DNA of 36,238 nt from Akkermansiaceae bacterium (GTDB lineage Bacteria > Verrucomicrobiota > Verrucomicrobiia > Verrucomicrobiales > Akkermansiaceae), in contig JAPKCM010000041.1 in NCBI GenBank assembly GCA_028822935.1, forward strand, positions 1 through 36,238, written 5' to 3'. Positions 24,841 to 32,250 of the stretch are shown one piece after another. Position numbers and translations under genes: made by a program. The notes beneath the pieces were generated by a model, which made no database searches, was not told the DNA's origin, and saw nothing but the letters and a program-made list of their open reading frames with translations. Each line of letters opens with the position of its first letter. Within the stretch, counting starts at the first letter, position 1.

Positions 24841-25730
24841 AAACGGTGGGTGATTTAGGAGAGGATCCACTTATCGCGCAGCTTTGCGGTGGTCTGGCAG
24901 TCTCGGACGAAGTCCTCGTGGGCCCTGGAGATGACTGTGCGGTGATTCGAGACGGACGGACGTTAACCCTTTTGAAAACAGATGCAGTGGTTGAGGGAAT
25001 TCATTTTTTACCAAATGCCCCTGCCAAGAAAGTGGGCTGGAAAGCGGTGGCGCGGGTCCTCAGTGATTTCGCGGCGATGGGGGGAGAGCCTGGCGAGTTG
25101 CTGATCACGATCGCGCTTTCGAGGGAGACTCCATTACGTTGGGTGAAAGAACTTTATCGTGGAATGAGTCAATGCCTGGAGCTCCATGGCGGGGTGATCG
25201 TGGGGGGCGAGACGACCTCGCTTCCAGCGGGCGCGCCCACCATGATATCGGTCGCGGGGCGCGGGAAGGTGACGAAGCGGAGGCTCGTGACGCGGAGTGG
25301 CGGGAAGGCGGGAGATTCCGTGTTTGTCACGGGTCGTTTAGGGGGATCGATCAAGGGTAAGCATCTGAGCTTCACTCCGCGCCTTGAGGAGGTCGCGTGG
25401 CTGACGGAGAATTTTCGGCTGCGGACGATGATGGATCTCTCGGATGGCCTTGCGAAGGATCTTCCGCGACTGGCGAAGATGAGCGGATGTGGATTTCAAA
25501 TCGAGCGCGATCAGATCCCCCGATCTCCCGGGTCTACAATTGATGAGGCCCTTTCCGATGGCGAAGATTACGAACTCCTTTTTACGATTTCGGAACGGAG
25601 TGCGGATCGCCTTGAGAAAGAATGGAGCGAGCGCTTTCCTAAGTTGCCCCTGACGCGTATCGGATCACTGACTAAGGAGAAGAGTGATTCTCTGAGCGGC
25701 GGGTGGGACCATTTTACGAGTCCTTCTTGA
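24837..25730 (+). CDS. thiL: Thiamine-monophosphate kinase
   Basis: ThiL phosphorylates thiamine monophosphate to thiamine diphosphate with ATP. The product shows GPGDDCAVIRDG near the N-terminus, LLKTDAVVEGIHF, KAVARVLSDFAAMGGEP, GGETTSLPAG and MMDLSDGLAKDLPRL, all metal- and ATP-binding segments of the family. At 297 residues it is slightly shorter than the usual 320 or so but complete. It starts inside the CPBP stop codon. Its 3' end overlaps the convergent TraB-like gene by 17 bases. Confidence 0.95.
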   Translation: MKTVGDLGEDPLIAQLCGGLAVSDEVLVGPGDDCAVIRDGRTLTLLKTDAVVEGIHFLPNAPAKKVGWKAVARVLSDFAAMGGEPGELLITIALSRETPLRWVKELYRGMSQCLELHGGVIVGGETTSLPAGAPTMISVAGRGKVTKRRLVTRSGGKAGDSVFVTGRLGGSIKGKHLSFTPRLEEVAWLTENFRLRTMMDLSDGLAKDLPRLAKMSGCGFQIERDQIPRSPGSTIDEALSDGEDYELLFTISERSADRLEKEWSERFPKLPLTRIGSLTKEKSDSLSGGWDHFTSPS

Positions 25731-26529
25731 TCGTCCAGGCGTTGAGCCATTCTTGTTGGGCTTGGCGGTAGCCGCGTTCCAGGAGCTTCTTTTCGATGTC
25801 GGGAAAATGGGCCGCGCCGTAGAAAATACCGAGATTCGTTTGGCCTTCGAGTAACTGATCGTCAAGGACTTGGATGCACTTGGCGTTACGATCGGTGATG
25901 ATGACAGACTGGCCGGCGAACCCGCCGATCTGGTCGTCTCCCGCGCCCAGGGTGCCGATGAGCTGGAGTTTGACCTTATTTGAGTTCCCGGTGAGCAGGG
26001 CCGTGAGGAGTTTGGCGATGTTAAGTTGCTTTTTTTGATCTGCGGACTTGCTGGCATCCATGGCAAAGCTGAGCAGCGACTCATCGCGTTCTTCCTGGAG
26101 CTTCTTGAATTCGGCGAGAGAGAAATCCGCGTGGACAAAGTTCTTGGCGGAGTAGTCCACTTCCTTTTTTTGATCGGTGAGTTCGAGGAACTTCGCGATC
26201 ATGGCGTAGGTCTTACCGAGGAGGGTCTGCTTTTCGCCCTTCTTCTGGATTTCGCCCATGCGCTTGCCGCCGATCATTTCGTAAAGGACACGGTCGTAGC
26301 CGGTGAATTTCGTATTGAGAAACTCGTAGTAGGATTTATCGGCGATGTGGATCGCTCCGATGAGGGCAATCTTGGTGCCATCTTTTTCGTAAGTGGTGAT
26401 CGCGGTCTGCAGGTGGGCAGACTTTTCGTTCTGCCGGACGCGGAGGAAATCGGTTTTCTTCTCCACGAGAGCCACCTCCTTGGCCAGGCCGAGAAGGGTG
26501 AGGAAGAAGAGAATCACGACAACTTTCAT
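25714..26529 (-). CDS. TraB/GumN-like exported protein
   Basis: The 271-residue product starts MKVVVILFFLTLLGLAKEV, a signal peptide. It has ALIGAIHIADKSYYEFLN followed by YDRVLYEMIGG near the N-terminus and FYGAAHFPDIEKKLLERGY near the C-terminus. The two GxxH motifs and the YE acid are the signature of the TraB/GumN/Tiki superfamily of putative metalloproteases. ATG at 26529 was chosen over 26565 because it opens the signal peptide. Activity is not established. The promoter region is shared with divergent ispG. Confidence 0.8.
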   Translation of the reverse strand: MKVVVILFFLTLLGLAKEVALVEKKTDFLRVRQNEKSAHLQTAITTYEKDGTKIALIGAIHIADKSYYEFLNTKFTGYDRVLYEMIGGKRMGEIQKKGEKQTLLGKTYAMIAKFLELTDQKKEVDYSAKNFVHADFSLAEFKKLQEERDESLLSFAMDASKSADQKKQLNIAKLLTALLTGNSNKVKLQLIGTLGAGDDQIGGFAGQSVIITDRNAKCIQVLDDQLLEGQTNLGIFYGAAHFPDIEKKLLERGYRQAQQEWLNAWTIKKDS

Positions 26530-26621
26530 CAAGATAAGAATAGGAGGAGAAGCCTCCGAAGGCAATGGGCGAATTCCAGCGATTGCCCAGCGGAGGATTT
26601 TCCCCTACATAGTTCCCCAGG

Positions 26622-28394
26622 ATGTCAGTCGAGCTGCAATATTGTAAGGATCTCTTTCGCTATCAACGGCGGAAGTCGCGTGAGGTCACGGTGGGAAATG
26701 TCAAAATGGGGGCGGATCATCCAGTCGTGGTGCAGTCGATGATCACCTCGGACACGCGAGATACCGAGGCTTGTGTCGCGGAGGTCCTTCAGCTGGCTGA
26801 AGCGGGTTGTCAGATTGTCCGCATCACGGCGCAGACGAAAAAATATGCTGCGAATTTGGAAAACATTCGCGATGGAGTGAGGGCTGCGGGCTGCGATGTT
26901 CCTCTTGTTGCGGACATTCACTTCAAGCCGGATGCGGCCTTTGAAGCGGCCAAGTGGGTCGAAAAGATCCGCGTGAATCCCGGAAACTTCGTCGATAAAA
27001 AGAAATTCGAAATCCGCGAATACACGGACGAGCAATACGAGGAAGAGCTTGAGCGCATCCGGGAGGAATTTTCTCCGCTAGTGGCTCTTTGTAAGGAGCT
27101 GGGCCGGGCGATGCGAATTGGCACGAATCACGGATCGCTGAGCGACCGCATCATGAATCGTTATGGTGACACGCCGCTGGGGATGGTGGAAAGTGCGCTG
27201 GAGTTTGCCCGTTTGGCCCGGGAGCAGGATTACCATAATTTTGTTTTCTCGATGAAGGCTTCGAACCCGAAGGTCATGATCGAGGCTTATCGTCTTCTCG
27301 TCGCGCGCCTTGCGACCGAGGGTCCTAATTGGAACTACCCGCTTCACCTTGGGGTGACCGAAGCAGGCGATGGCGAAGATGGTCGTATTAAAAGTGCGAT
27401 CGGGATCGGCAGTCTCCTGGCCGATGGCATCGGCGACACCATCCGGGTGAGCCTCACCGAGGATGCGGTTTATGAAATTCCCGTGGCCCAGGCTTTGGTC
27501 GAAGAGGCCAAGAATCTTCCAGAGGGAACGATCAATGAGTCGTTTGCTCCTTCGTGGAATCCTTTCGAATACGAGCGTCGTAAAAGTGACCTCGTTTCCC
27601 GATGCGGGCATCAACTTGGCGGGACCGAGCTGATGCGTGTCTTCATTTCGCGGAAAAAGTGGGATGCGGTGTCGCACAAGCTGGATCAGATGGGTGACTA
27701 CCAACCCGAGATCGTTTTGGAAGACTCCGGCGTCATGGCGATTGATCCCCGGGATGCGGAGGCCATCAACGCGATCAATGCCGAGTCCGAGCCGCAACTT
27801 GTGACGGTGTCCGATGGACTCGACCTCGCGCCGATTGCCGCTTTCCGGCTTCTCGCGGCGCGCCTCGATTCTCGCCATGTTATTCTCCTAAAAGACACCC
27901 TCAACCCTCGGGATGATGACTTCCTGCCCACTCTTCTCCGGGCCGCGATTACGCTGGGTTCTTTGATCTGCGATGGCATCGGCGATGCGGTGATCTTGCA
28001 GGGCGAATCAGCGCCCGGGCAGTCGCTCCGCCTGACCTACAATATTCTTCAGGCAGCTGGAGCTCGTATTTTCAAGACGGACTACGTCGCTTGTCCGAGT
28101 TGTGGACGCACCCTTTTCAATCTCCAAGACACGACTCAGAAAATCCGGGAAGCGACGGGCCACCTCAAGGGCGTGCGCATTGCGGTGATGGGTTGCATTG
28201 TCAACGGCCCTGGGGAAATGGCGGATGCTGATTTCGGCTACGTCGGTGGTGCTCCGGGCAAGATTAACCTCTACGTTGGGAAGCAGGCGGTAAAGTTCAA
28301 CATCCCGGAAGCGGAGGCGGTGGATCGCTTGACGGATCTGATCAGCGAACATGGGAAATGGATCGAGGCACCCGCGACCCGGGTGGAAATTTGA
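26622..28394 (+). CDS. ispG: 4-hydroxy-3-methylbut-2-enyl diphosphate synthase, long form
   Basis: IspG (GcpE) carries out the sixth step of the MEP isoprenoid pathway, converting MEcPP to HMBPP with a 4Fe-4S cluster. The N-terminal barrel shows VTVGNVKMGADHPVVVQSM, PLVADIHFKP and RIGTNHGSLS. The cluster cysteines are C491 and C494 in ACPSCGR and C525 in MGCIVNGPGEM. At 590 residues it is the long form with an inserted domain, seen in plants, Chlamydiae, Bacteroidetes and PVC bacteria, against about 370 in E. coli. Its TGA overlaps the ATG of clpS by one base. Confidence 0.97.
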   Translation: MSVELQYCKDLFRYQRRKSREVTVGNVKMGADHPVVVQSMITSDTRDTEACVAEVLQLAEAGCQIVRITAQTKKYAANLENIRDGVRAAGCDVPLVADIHFKPDAAFEAAKWVEKIRVNPGNFVDKKKFEIREYTDEQYEEELERIREEFSPLVALCKELGRAMRIGTNHGSLSDRIMNRYGDTPLGMVESALEFARLAREQDYHNFVFSMKASNPKVMIEAYRLLVARLATEGPNWNYPLHLGVTEAGDGEDGRIKSAIGIGSLLADGIGDTIRVSLTEDAVYEIPVAQALVEEAKNLPEGTINESFAPSWNPFEYERRKSDLVSRCGHQLGGTELMRVFISRKKWDAVSHKLDQMGDYQPEIVLEDSGVMAIDPRDAEAINAINAESEPQLVTVSDGLDLAPIAAFRLLAARLDSRHVILLKDTLNPRDDDFLPTLLRAAITLGSLICDGIGDAVILQGESAPGQSLRLTYNILQAAGARIFKTDYVACPSCGRTLFNLQDTTQKIREATGHLKGVRIAVMGCIVNGPGEMADADFGYVGGAPGKINLYVGKQAVKFNIPEAEAVDRLTDLISEHGKWIEAPATRVEI

Positions 28395-28684
28395 TGAATA
28401 CTGTCGACGCACCTGCGCGCGAAAGTGCCACCAAGAAAAAGGAAAAAACGGCCACTCCGTGGAACGTTGTCGTGCTCGATGATCCCGTGAATCTCATGGA
28501 ATATGTCGCCCGCGTGCTCATGCGCATCTTCGGGTTTTCGCGGGAAAAGGCGGAAGAGCTGATGCTGGCGGTGCACCAAAAAGGGAAGGCCGTGGTTTGG
28601 TCCGGCGGACGGGAAAAGGCCGAGATGTATGTTCAGGAACTGCACGGTTCCCAGCTTCACGCCACTCTAGAAAAGTCGTCATGA
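28394..28684 (+). CDS. clpS: ATP-dependent Clp protease adaptor ClpS
   Basis: ClpS delivers proteins with N-degron residues to ClpAP. The 96-residue product has a disordered N-terminal tail (about 30 residues), then WNVVVLDDPVNLMEYV, a VLMRIFGFSREKAEELM helix with VHQKGKAVVWSG, and the final AEMYVQELHGSQLHATLE, the typical core. It starts at the ispG stop (TGATG) and its own stop overlaps the DUF2017 gene as ATGA. No clpA or clpC is in the window. Confidence 0.95.
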   Translation: MNTVDAPARESATKKKEKTATPWNVVVLDDPVNLMEYVARVLMRIFGFSREKAEELMLAVHQKGKAVVWSGGREKAEMYVQELHGSQLHATLEKSS

Positions 28685-29124
28685 CCGTGATGCCCACTAT
28701 CAACGGCGGAATAAAACTGACGCCGGAGAACGACAAAGATTGGGCCGTTTTGAAGGCGATTGCCTTCGATGCTCATGAAGAATTGGCTGCCCGGCTGGGG
28801 GGGCTGATGGATGAGGAATCGATGTGGGAGGACATCGTCGTTCCTGATTTAGAAACTCACTTTTCCGGCCAACTTGATCATGTCGTCAAGGCGGTCAACG
28901 AAGGGAAAGAGAAGGATGAGATCACTATTCCGAAAGAGGAGGGCGAGCTCTGGTACGGCGCTCTCAATCAGGCGCGTCTCGGTTTGGAATCAAAATATCA
29001 CTTTGGTCAGGAAGAAGACATCGAGCCCGACGAACTCGAAAAGGAAGAGAGGCAAGGCTACCTTCGTGGCCGCTTCTACTGCACGGTCCAGACGGTGCTC
29101 ATGGAGTATGTTTTGGAGATGTAG
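28681..29124 (+). CDS. DUF2017-family protein, clpS neighbour
   Basis: A 147-residue acidic, mostly helical protein with LWYGALNQARLGLESKY, which matches the conserved LNxxRLAL region of DUF2017, and a C-terminal YCTVQTVLMEYVLEM. In Actinobacteria DUF2017 proteins are also encoded next to clpS. The function is uncertain; pairing with clpS in an overlapping operon suggests a role with the Clp system. ATG at 28681 overlaps the clpS stop. Confidence 0.75.
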   Translation: MTVMPTINGGIKLTPENDKDWAVLKAIAFDAHEELAARLGGLMDEESMWEDIVVPDLETHFSGQLDHVVKAVNEGKEKDEITIPKEEGELWYGALNQARLGLESKYHFGQEEDIEPDELEKEERQGYLRGRFYCTVQTVLMEYVLEM

Positions 29125-29136
29125 TGGTCCTAAATC

Positions 29137-29289
29137 AAGCGGCAGCTTCATTGCCAACTACCAGTATGAGGCCGCTGGGCGGCGCATTTCAAAGGTGACC
29201 AAAGTGATCTCCGCTCAGGGCGAAGAGGAAGTTGTTTTCCCCCACGACGGATGGAATGTGATCCAAGAATGGGAAGCCCAAGCTGCTAC
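29137..29289 (+). pseudogene. RHS/YD-repeat protein, short remnant
   Basis: A frame without a start reads ANYQYEAAGRRISKVTKV, then EVVFPHDGWNVIQEWEAQ. This matches the end of RHS-repeat proteins (YxYDxxGRR...K, then YDGWNxxxE). Only about 50 residues survive between the DUF2017 stop and the end of the GT9 gene. GCTGCTACAA is repeated at 29282 and 29336, flanking the segment up to the GT9 stop. It is a leftover of a large, variable surface or toxin gene. Confidence 0.6.
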
Positions 29290-29339
29290 AAATCTCCTTG
29301 CTGCCATCCCACCGGGATTTCAAGACCAGAAAGAGGCTG

Positions 29340-30293
29340 CTACAAGGATCGGCTTGAGAGCATCTTGGGGACCATCTCGAGAACCTCATCGACGGAAATT
29401 TCGGTCATGCAGCGGTGGTCCGTTTGGCACTTTTCGAGGAAGCATCCGCTGCAGGCGACGACTTTACGAATGATGACATGGGCCTTGCCCAGGGGGCGCT
29501 TCCACTCGGGTTCGTTCGGGCCGAAAAGGACGAGGCTGGGGGTGCCCATATGAGCGGCGAGGTGAGGAAGGGCGCCATCGTTTCCGATGAAGAGATGGCA
29601 GGTGGCAAGGAGGTCGAGTGTCTCGCTGGGACTGCCGTCGAAGAGGGTGACGTCGTTTCCGAGGGCCTCGCCAAGGGCTTTTGCTGGGCCGGGGTGATCG
29701 GGCGAGTGGAGGAGGTAAAGTTCGTTGCCCAAGAGGCGTTGGGTGAGCTCGCGAAAGCGGTCGGGGTCCCATTCGGAAGCGGGTCCAAAGTCGGAGCCAG
29801 GAGCAATGGCGATACGGGTTTGCGATGGTGCCGGGGGCCGGGGCGGGGATTGGAAATTGACGCCTTCGAAGGCCACCGCGCCCATTTTTTCGACGAAGGC
29901 GAGGTAGTGTCGGACGCGGTGAATGACGGGCCCGACTTTTTGCTCGATGACGATGGGGTCGGTGAGGAATTTCTTGAGTCTCTCTACGGGAGGTCCGATG
30001 CGCTTTGGAATGCTTGCTTTAGAAAAGGCGATGGCGGCGGGGCCGGGGGCCCAGGCGAGGGATTCGGAAAAATCCCGTACTTCCTTGGCGATCTTGCGAG
30101 CTGACCCGTTGTGCGGGATGACGCCAGTGACTTCGCTTACGGTTTCCCAGAGCGGAGCGATATCTTCGGGCGCGGTGACGTAGATGGGCGTGCCAGGGTT
30201 GGCATAGTGAAGGGCGCGCACGGCGGGGACGCTGAAGCAGGCTTCATCGGTTACTTCCGGTGAGGCGATGATGGTGGCTCCAGCGTGTGACAT
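29340..30293 (-). CDS. Glycosyltransferase family 9 (heptosyltransferase-like)
   Basis: The 317-residue GT-B protein resembles ADP-heptose:LPS heptosyltransferases: IAIAPGSDFGPASEWDPDRF in the middle, FIGNDGALPHLAAHMGTPSL with GPNEPEWKRPLG, and a Cys-rich segment (ACSGCFLEKCQTDHRCM) before the final ISVDEVL. It probably works on the inside of the membrane in lipopolysaccharide or other glycan assembly. The exact sugar is not predictable. The last residues may have been altered by the RHS remnant next to it. Confidence 0.9.
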   Translation of the reverse strand: MSHAGATIIASPEVTDEACFSVPAVRALHYANPGTPIYVTAPEDIAPLWETVSEVTGVIPHNGSARKIAKEVRDFSESLAWAPGPAAIAFSKASIPKRIGPPVERLKKFLTDPIVIEQKVGPVIHRVRHYLAFVEKMGAVAFEGVNFQSPPRPPAPSQTRIAIAPGSDFGPASEWDPDRFRELTQRLLGNELYLLHSPDHPGPAKALGEALGNDVTLFDGSPSETLDLLATCHLFIGNDGALPHLAAHMGTPSLVLFGPNEPEWKRPLGKAHVIIRKVVACSGCFLEKCQTDHRCMTEISVDEVLEMVPKMLSSRSL

Positions 30294-30319
30294 CCGGGAA
30301 GATTATGGAGGGCATCGAC

Positions 30320-30934
30320 TCAGGAGGAAAGGCTGATTGGCAGGAATTCCGAAGGTCGGTGAAAATCGGGTTCAGCAGAGGAGAGGGGAGCAGAGGTGAA
30401 GAAGCGTTGCTTTGGGGTTCCCAAAATGAAGGTGACGTTCAAGAGGGACTCCGGAGTGAAGCCGATCTCGGAGAGGGGAATCGAGGCCCGGACCTGCCAT
30501 CCGTCGTCGGTTTGCTCGCCGAAGGTTTCAACGCCAGCCAGGCGAGGGCGGTCGAGGGCGACTCTGGGTTCTTCGAAGAATTCCGACCACCAAGCGCCAT
30601 TGGGAGCGAGATTGAATTCGAGATAGGACGAGCTGTCGGACGAGGCCAAAAAGAACTCGGCGACATCGTATTTCCAAAGTTCCGGCTGAAATTTCCCCGG
30701 CTGAGCCTCAGGATGGATGGTGGGGGGATTGCGATCGCCGGCGAGAAAGTGAAAGTGGGTGGCATCGAGAGTGCATAAAAACTGAGGGGCCAGAGAGGAG
30801 ATTTTTCCATACCAGTCTAATTTTATGGAGTCGCCATAGCTCCAAAGAGAAGGGAATTTGGATCGCTGTTCTCGACGAGTAATATTTATAGTGTTCAAAA
30901 GAGTTAGTCTTTGGGTAAAAAGGCGATATTTCAA
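30320..30934 (-). CDS. CBM9-like carbohydrate-binding domain protein
   Basis: The 204-residue product contains WKYDVAEFFLASSDSSSYLE, then FNLAPNGAWWSEFFEEPRV and GWQVRASIPLSEIGF, which match the family-9-like carbohydrate-binding fold. No signal peptide is apparent, and there is no catalytic domain. It ends 26 bases before the GT9 gene start, so the two may share a transcript. The annotated N-terminus (MKYRLFTQRLTLLNTINI) may be too long, since the domain starts around residue 20. Confidence 0.72.
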   Translation of the reverse strand: MKYRLFTQRLTLLNTINITRREQRSKFPSLWSYGDSIKLDWYGKISSLAPQFLCTLDATHFHFLAGDRNPPTIHPEAQPGKFQPELWKYDVAEFFLASSDSSSYLEFNLAPNGAWWSEFFEEPRVALDRPRLAGVETFGEQTDDGWQVRASIPLSEIGFTPESLLNVTFILGTPKQRFFTSAPLSSAEPDFHRPSEFLPISLSS

Positions 30935-30997
30935 GGATTACGACAGATAATCTCTGGTCTGCTGTAATTTATTCGGGTATCTATATTCCCCTGCCTA

Positions 30998-31723
30998 ATG
31001 AGACATAGCACACTAGAATATGTGGGAGCAGCCCCCACAAGAAGGAAAAGACGTAACCCATTGGGTGGATGGCTTTTGATCGCCTTCGCTCTCGTTCTAG
31101 GTGGATTTTTCGTTCGTCCCCTTCTTCCCTTTCTTCAGGCCCAGCAAAAATTGACCTCTACGGGCAACCTCAACGAGGCTATTGAGAGCCTCGAAAGTGA
31201 TGGAGATTTCGCCTCTCGTCTTGCTGCTCAGGCACTGGGTCGGACCAAGGCCGAAGTGAGCTTCGAGGACGCTTACTACACCATCGATTTTCCCAATGGG
31301 GACATCCCCGATAACAAGGGAAACCGTGCCGATGTTATCGTGCGTTCGTTCCGTGGCGTGGGCATCGATCTTCAGCAGGACGTGCACATGGACATGAGCG
31401 AAAATTTCCGCCGCTATCCACAGATTTATCGTCGCAAGGAGGCCGATTCTAATATCGACCACCGCCTTGTTCCGAACCTTCAGCGCTTCTTCTCACGTAA
31501 GGGGCAGACGCTCGCAGTGACCACTGATACTTTTGACTATGGTGTGGGCGACCTCGTTGTCTGGCGCTTGGTCGATGGCAATCCTCACATCGGAATCGTT
31601 GTTCCTGGCCCTGGTGCCAAAAAGAGCGAAAAGTGGATCGTTCATAACATGAGCGGCAGCCCGGTATGGGAGGATCGCCTTTTTGATTACAAGGTGATCG
31701 GCCATTACCGCTACGGGCAGTAG
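30998..31723 (+). CDS. DUF1287-family exported protein
   Basis: A 241-residue protein with one N-terminal membrane anchor (WLLIAFALVLGGFFV, about residues 25-40) and a DUF1287 domain: YYTIDFPNGDIPDNKG, then ADVIVRSFRGVGIDLQQDVH, FRRYPQIY, NIDHRLVPNLQRFF and PHIGIVVPG near the end. The His and Asp residues fit a papain-like or NlpC/P60-like amidase fold, but the reaction is unknown. It is oriented divergently from the CBM9-like gene and is followed by the DUF3472 remnant. Confidence 0.88.
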   Translation: MRHSTLEYVGAAPTRRKRRNPLGGWLLIAFALVLGGFFVRPLLPFLQAQQKLTSTGNLNEAIESLESDGDFASRLAAQALGRTKAEVSFEDAYYTIDFPNGDIPDNKGNRADVIVRSFRGVGIDLQQDVHMDMSENFRRYPQIYRRKEADSNIDHRLVPNLQRFFSRKGQTLAVTTDTFDYGVGDLVVWRLVDGNPHIGIVVPGPGAKKSEKWIVHNMSGSPVWEDRLFDYKVIGHYRYGQ

Positions 31724-32200
31724 TCCTTTATTGCGGTCGACGGCTTCGCCACCGCTATATCCCGGACGCTGAAAATGATACGTCGTTCGGTGGGGCTGTT
31801 GACTTGCATGCCGAGGTAGCCCCGGTGCCAGCCGCAGGCCATGTAGTAGTCCAAAGCGGGTCCTCCACTCCGGTCATCTCACCGTCGAAAGCGGTGATCT
31901 CATTGCCTCGCTCGGTGGGATAGGCGAGATGGACCGAGGCGGCATTTCGACGTGGCTTGAGATTGAAGTGGGCTGTCTTGGCGATCGCTCCATCGAGGAG
32001 GAGCGCTTTGATGATGCCCATAGGTTTGGGTGAAGTGAGGCGGAACGATTGGTAACCGGTCTACTTGCTGATGCTTGTGTCAGAGACCTGGGCCCTCTGG
32101 GGTTGGGGTCGAGATAGGCGGGCGCTCCGGGAACTTCGATCGGAGCAGCCGAGAGGAAGGAGGTGAGAAAAACGGTGAGGAGGATTGAAAGCAGTTTCAT
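31711..32200 (-). pseudogene. DUF3472-family exported protein, decayed and truncated
   Basis: The start is a perfect signal peptide (MKLLSILLTVFLTSFLSAAP) at 32200. After about 35 codons the meaningful sequence moves to another frame, crosses a TAG at 32061-32063 and reads SFRLTSPKPMGIIKALLLDG and ASVHLAYPTERGNEI. It then shifts again to YMACGWHRGYLGMQVNSPTE followed by RRIIFSV, a DUF3472 signature. The C-terminal half is missing. Two frameshifts, a stop and a truncation make it a pseudogene. A hairpin (GCGGT...ACCGC, 31733-31755) sits at the break. Confidence 0.8.
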
Positions 32201-32250
32201 CGGTTGAGCTACCTATGTTGTTCACGATACCTTTCTGATGAAAGGCATTT

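Noticed and set aside
31733-31755. Hairpin GCGGT...ACCGC as a terminator of the DUF1287 gene
   Set aside because: The stem is bulged and no T run follows on the plus strand; it may simply mark the deletion point of the DUF3472 remnant.
32061-32063. TAG in the DUF3472 remnant as a recoded stop
   Set aside because: Two frameshifts and a truncation in the same gene show ordinary decay.
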